This document shows, piece after piece, positions 60,819 through 64,000 of a stretch of DNA of 64,000 nt. How positions within the stretch are numbered: position 1 is the stretch's first letter; the number at the start of each line of letters is the position of its first letter. The notes under the pieces are model-generated. The model was not told where the DNA came from. It worked only from the letters and a program-made list of their open reading frames with translations, and did not search any database. Position numbers and translations under genes: made by a program. Source of the stretch: Agelaius tricolor (lineage: Eukaryota; Chordata; Aves; Passeriformes; Icteridae); the NCBI GenBank assembly GCA_023055355.1, contig JALJCS010000015.1:10223501-10287500 (forward strand). The letters are read 5' to 3'.

Positions 60819-63800
60819 ATTTTAATCCCAATGTATGATTTAAATATGTGCATATTTGTTTTGGCTGCTTTTATTTTTTTTTGTCATGTTTTTCTTTTCA
60901 GAATATTGCGGGAGAGGAAAATAAAGTTATTTAAAATCGTAAAATCTGCAGTCCTAAGAATCTTCTTTCTGATACTGGCTGGAATTTTGCATGGCTACAG
61001 GCTGAGGATCAAGTTCTTAGAAATGACAAATCTTCTTAGAACACACATAAACATAACTAGAGAACTGAGCTGGGCACCAATGTCACAAGCAAACTTCCAA
61101 TATGAACTATATCTTGAATAAGTGGTGGCAACATTTAATTTTAAAAATTAGGCACCTTTCACTTCATAGATGTGGGTTCTGTCCATTATGCTGTGGCCAC
61201 AATTGAACAAGATACTTAAGCACTTAAATGTGTCAGATGGAACATCCCTGTTCAACCATCCAGAGTAGGAGTTCAGTGGCAGAGATGGTGTCAGTGCTGA
61301 TCCCCCATGGTCAAGCAGCCTGACTGGCATGGTAACCTACAAGAGATGCCAACCATGTCATGGAAAAACCAACCTTGATGCAATTTTGGTCCCAAGAAAG
61401 CCACCTACATACCCATGAAATGCAGCTCCTTGTGGATTGCTTTATAGTTAAGATTTAGTAAAACTTATAAAAGATCTTTTCTTAAATCAAGATTTCCACA
61501 GAAGCTTTAAATAAAATAGATCAGAAAACAAAGTTACAAGTACAACATTCAGTATTCTCCTTTTTAAAAGCATTTGGGTGCATTTAAAGTTTATTCACTG
61601 AACCAACTTGATATCAGGAGTAATAGAAGTTCTGTGAACTCTAATTCTTTGGACTATACAGGCAAAATTAATAATTACCATTATTTAATCATGGTTTAAG
61701 GAACAAAATAATATCTGTAGATACAGATTTTTCAGGGTACTGAAAGAAGGGAGGCATTTATATATATTGATAACATTTTCTTGCTGTAAATGAAACCAAA
61801 CTTCACAAGTGTAATGCACAGTAAGTGCACCTCGAGGTGGACAGAGAGCTAGAATAAATGAAAATTCAAGTACAAACAACTTCACACAATTCAGCAGTTA
61901 ATTCAAAGAGAAATGCAGATTTAACCTATAATTACAAGATAGAACTCTGAAGTACTTTATAAAGTCAAATGTTTGCACAGAAATATATTTTGCTAGAAAG
62001 CAAAATGGTAGCTCATTTGCATATTTCTTTTTGTTAGCACACAAAAGAGTCAAACTGTTAAAATTAAGATAGCAAATTGTTTGAAAACCTCATTTTAAAG
62101 CAAAATAAATCAGGCTGAAAACAGCCATTTTAGATATAGTCCCAATTTTTGCAAAGTTAATCCAGAACATATCACTCAGAAAAAGAAGACTAGATTGGTA
62201 TTTCAGACTACACAGATCTGATGATTTCAATAGATGCTGACTGCTCTCATCCCAGACTTGTTCAGAGCTTCATTCACCCTAAACAGAAGCAGTTTAGTGG
62301 GTGCTTTCAGTCTCTTGCTGGACCAGAGCCAGCATTTTCTGTCCCACTCCACCCCAAGTAGAAAAATTCCTCTCATATTTACAGAATTCAACAGATCACC
62401 TTCTGGAAAGCACCAGACATTTAAAATGTTCTATCATGGTAAAACTAAACTGGCATAAAGGCAAGGTTTAGTGACTTAATCTTTTTTTCCCCAAGCAAAA
62501 CCAAAGTAAGCTACAGTATGTATCTACACACTGATATTTTCATTTTAGGAGGGTGTTTACTCCATGTTTTAAAATGAATTGCAGTAGGGTGGCACAGATA
62601 CCTTCTTTGATGCTCCACTGCTGACTTCAAAGTTTGCTTAGATTCATTAAATATCATAATATCTTTGCAAAACTATGAGTTCCAGTATTATATGAGTGGA
62701 ACTTTCTATGACAATACAGGTGAATGCTGTTAAATTAATAACTCAGTAGATTGTTTGTTTGAATCTGATTTCATAACATCTATTTTTTCCCCTTTACGTG
62801 TGACTGCAGCCTCAGAACAGTAAATTTTGACACTCTGTGAGCTGTTAGGAAAACTATGAATTCAATGAGTCAAAGTGGAAAAGAATGGTAAGGGGCAAAG
62901 TTGGCAAAGGATCTGCACCAAATTGGTTTTGCCAATTAGGCGCTTTTTTTAACATATTCCTACTCCTCAGGGAGGTATATGGGCTTTCCTACTGATATAC
63001 TATTGTTTATTTCAAGACAAATTTCAGCTAAGCATTAAATCAGATCAGACAATGTTGGGTTTAAGGAGAAGTTCCTACAATCCAGTTAATACAAAATATG
63101 GCCAAATAAATATTTGCAACTTGACCAAAATTATCTTCTTGCATTAATTCAATCATAAAACAAAGTGTTTACACAGATGATTACTGATTATGCTGTACTA
63201 CATTTTTGTTTACTACAATGCACACTACATTTTGTTTATGAGGGTTAACAGATTACCAAAAAATGCGTGCTAGTAGTTAAACATTGTTCTGCAGAATAAA
63301 TGGTTGAAGTGAAATCTGATAGTGTATGCATAATCCAACATGCTGATATTGTACACAACTCAGCCATGTGTTTGTACAGGAGAATATATTAAACCCCATC
63401 TGTTTTAACAGTCTTTAATGTTATAAATTAGGAAAACATCAAAAATGTCAGGAGACGGCAAACACTTATTTGTTGTCTTTCAGCTCTATATTTATTAGAC
63501 AAGTTTGTTATCAAACTATTCCTCTAAACATGAAAAGAACAGCAGGCCTTCTGGAAAACCAGATGGCTGCTGTGGTTTTGAAACATGTTCTGGAAGGGTT
63601 ATGTAGTTTACATTTTTTCTTTTTCATAAAGGATTGTGTGGGATGTGGCATGGTTCTCAGACACAGAACTCCCACAAAAAACCCAAGGGGTACGTGGGTG
63701 GGAGAGTAAGGGACTACTTGAGGATACAAAAAGAAAGCAAAATTATCCATGTCACTGAATTTAGGAGACTTTCTTGTAAGAAAAGAGAAACTTTTTGACT

Positions 63801-64000
63801 ACAAAGGAAATAAGTTACCACTATAAAGAAAAAAAAATATTTTCAGACTGCAGTCTTAGGCATTTCACTGCCTTTCTCTGAAACAGAAGGGGGCCCTAGA
63901 CACTGAAATTAAATGGGGGACCAAAAAAAAGCAAAATATCAGAAGAAATATATTTGATGGGATGAATTACATGCATGTCAAAAGGAAAAAAGAAAAAGGT

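Larger units (their letters stand above)
54541..64000. other. AT-rich non-coding DNA
   Basis: Frames reach at most 102 codons (60813-61121), which is hydrophobic at its start simply because of a T-rich tract. Two MIR-like fragments near 57.25 and 58.9 kb and two short perfect hairpins (58130-58150 and 60796-60818) are the only assignable items. No gene is supported up to the right edge. Confidence 0.65.

Noticed and set aside
60813..61121. 102-codon frame starting with a hydrophobic segment, as a possible small membrane protein
   Set aside because: The hydrophobic part is encoded by a T-rich tract, which always reads as Phe/Leu/Ile; the rest shows no conservation-like pattern or domain.
1..64000. 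CRISPR arrays, bacterial operons, phage or organellar insertions
   Set aside because: There are no regularly spaced identical repeats with unique spacers, no long dense coding frames, and no stretch that reads as mitochondrial genes.

Overview
The window looks like AT-rich, non-coding nuclear DNA from a vertebrate, most likely a bird or another sauropsid. The evidence is a few degraded CR1 retrotransposon 3'-end remnants (clearest at 42211-42260, weaker at 1288-1336 and 11352-11440), MIR-like fragments, and copies of old repeats of the 'attgacttcaatggg' type that I know from sauropsid genomes. Young interspersed repeats appear sparse. Nothing bacterial, viral or organellar is visible. I cannot name the species, chromosome or host gene.

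No protein-coding gene is recognised. Open frames are short (about 60-210 codons), are often open on both strands at once, contain no domain I can identify, and fit chance expectation in 64 kb. The window is therefore a gene desert or part of a large intron. The few places worth testing for exons are a GC-rich, codon-like patch near 3345-3425, a segment at 10060-10148 with good acceptor and donor sites, an open stretch after a good acceptor at 17196, the 210-codon frame at 29802-30434, and GC-rich patches at 18480-18870, 33070-33295 and 54200-54530.

Layout: 1-9.5 kb is AT-rich with a CR1 remnant, an AAAT tract and an 18-base T run. 9.5-18.4 kb holds ancient repeats (14.0, 16.0 and 17.5-17.9 kb) and the possible exons. 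18.5-18.9 kb is a GC-rich patch. 19-29 kb is plain AT-rich sequence with a 29-bp tandem repeat. 29.02-29.07 kb contains a perfect 26-bp inverted repeat with a 4-base loop, the most striking local structure here. 33.1 kb is a second GC-rich patch. 36.4-37.04 kb has two small fresh-looking tandem duplications. 40.1 kb has a C-rich G-quadruplex candidate. 42.2 kb has the best CR1 remnant. 44.22-44.56 kb has two adjacent tandem arrays (about 50 bp and 31 bp units). 44.6-64 kb is AT-rich with microsatellites, poly(A) runs and MIR-like fragments at 57.25 and 58.9 kb.

I did not find a convincing new biological system. The hairpin and the compound tandem array are the best unexplained signals.
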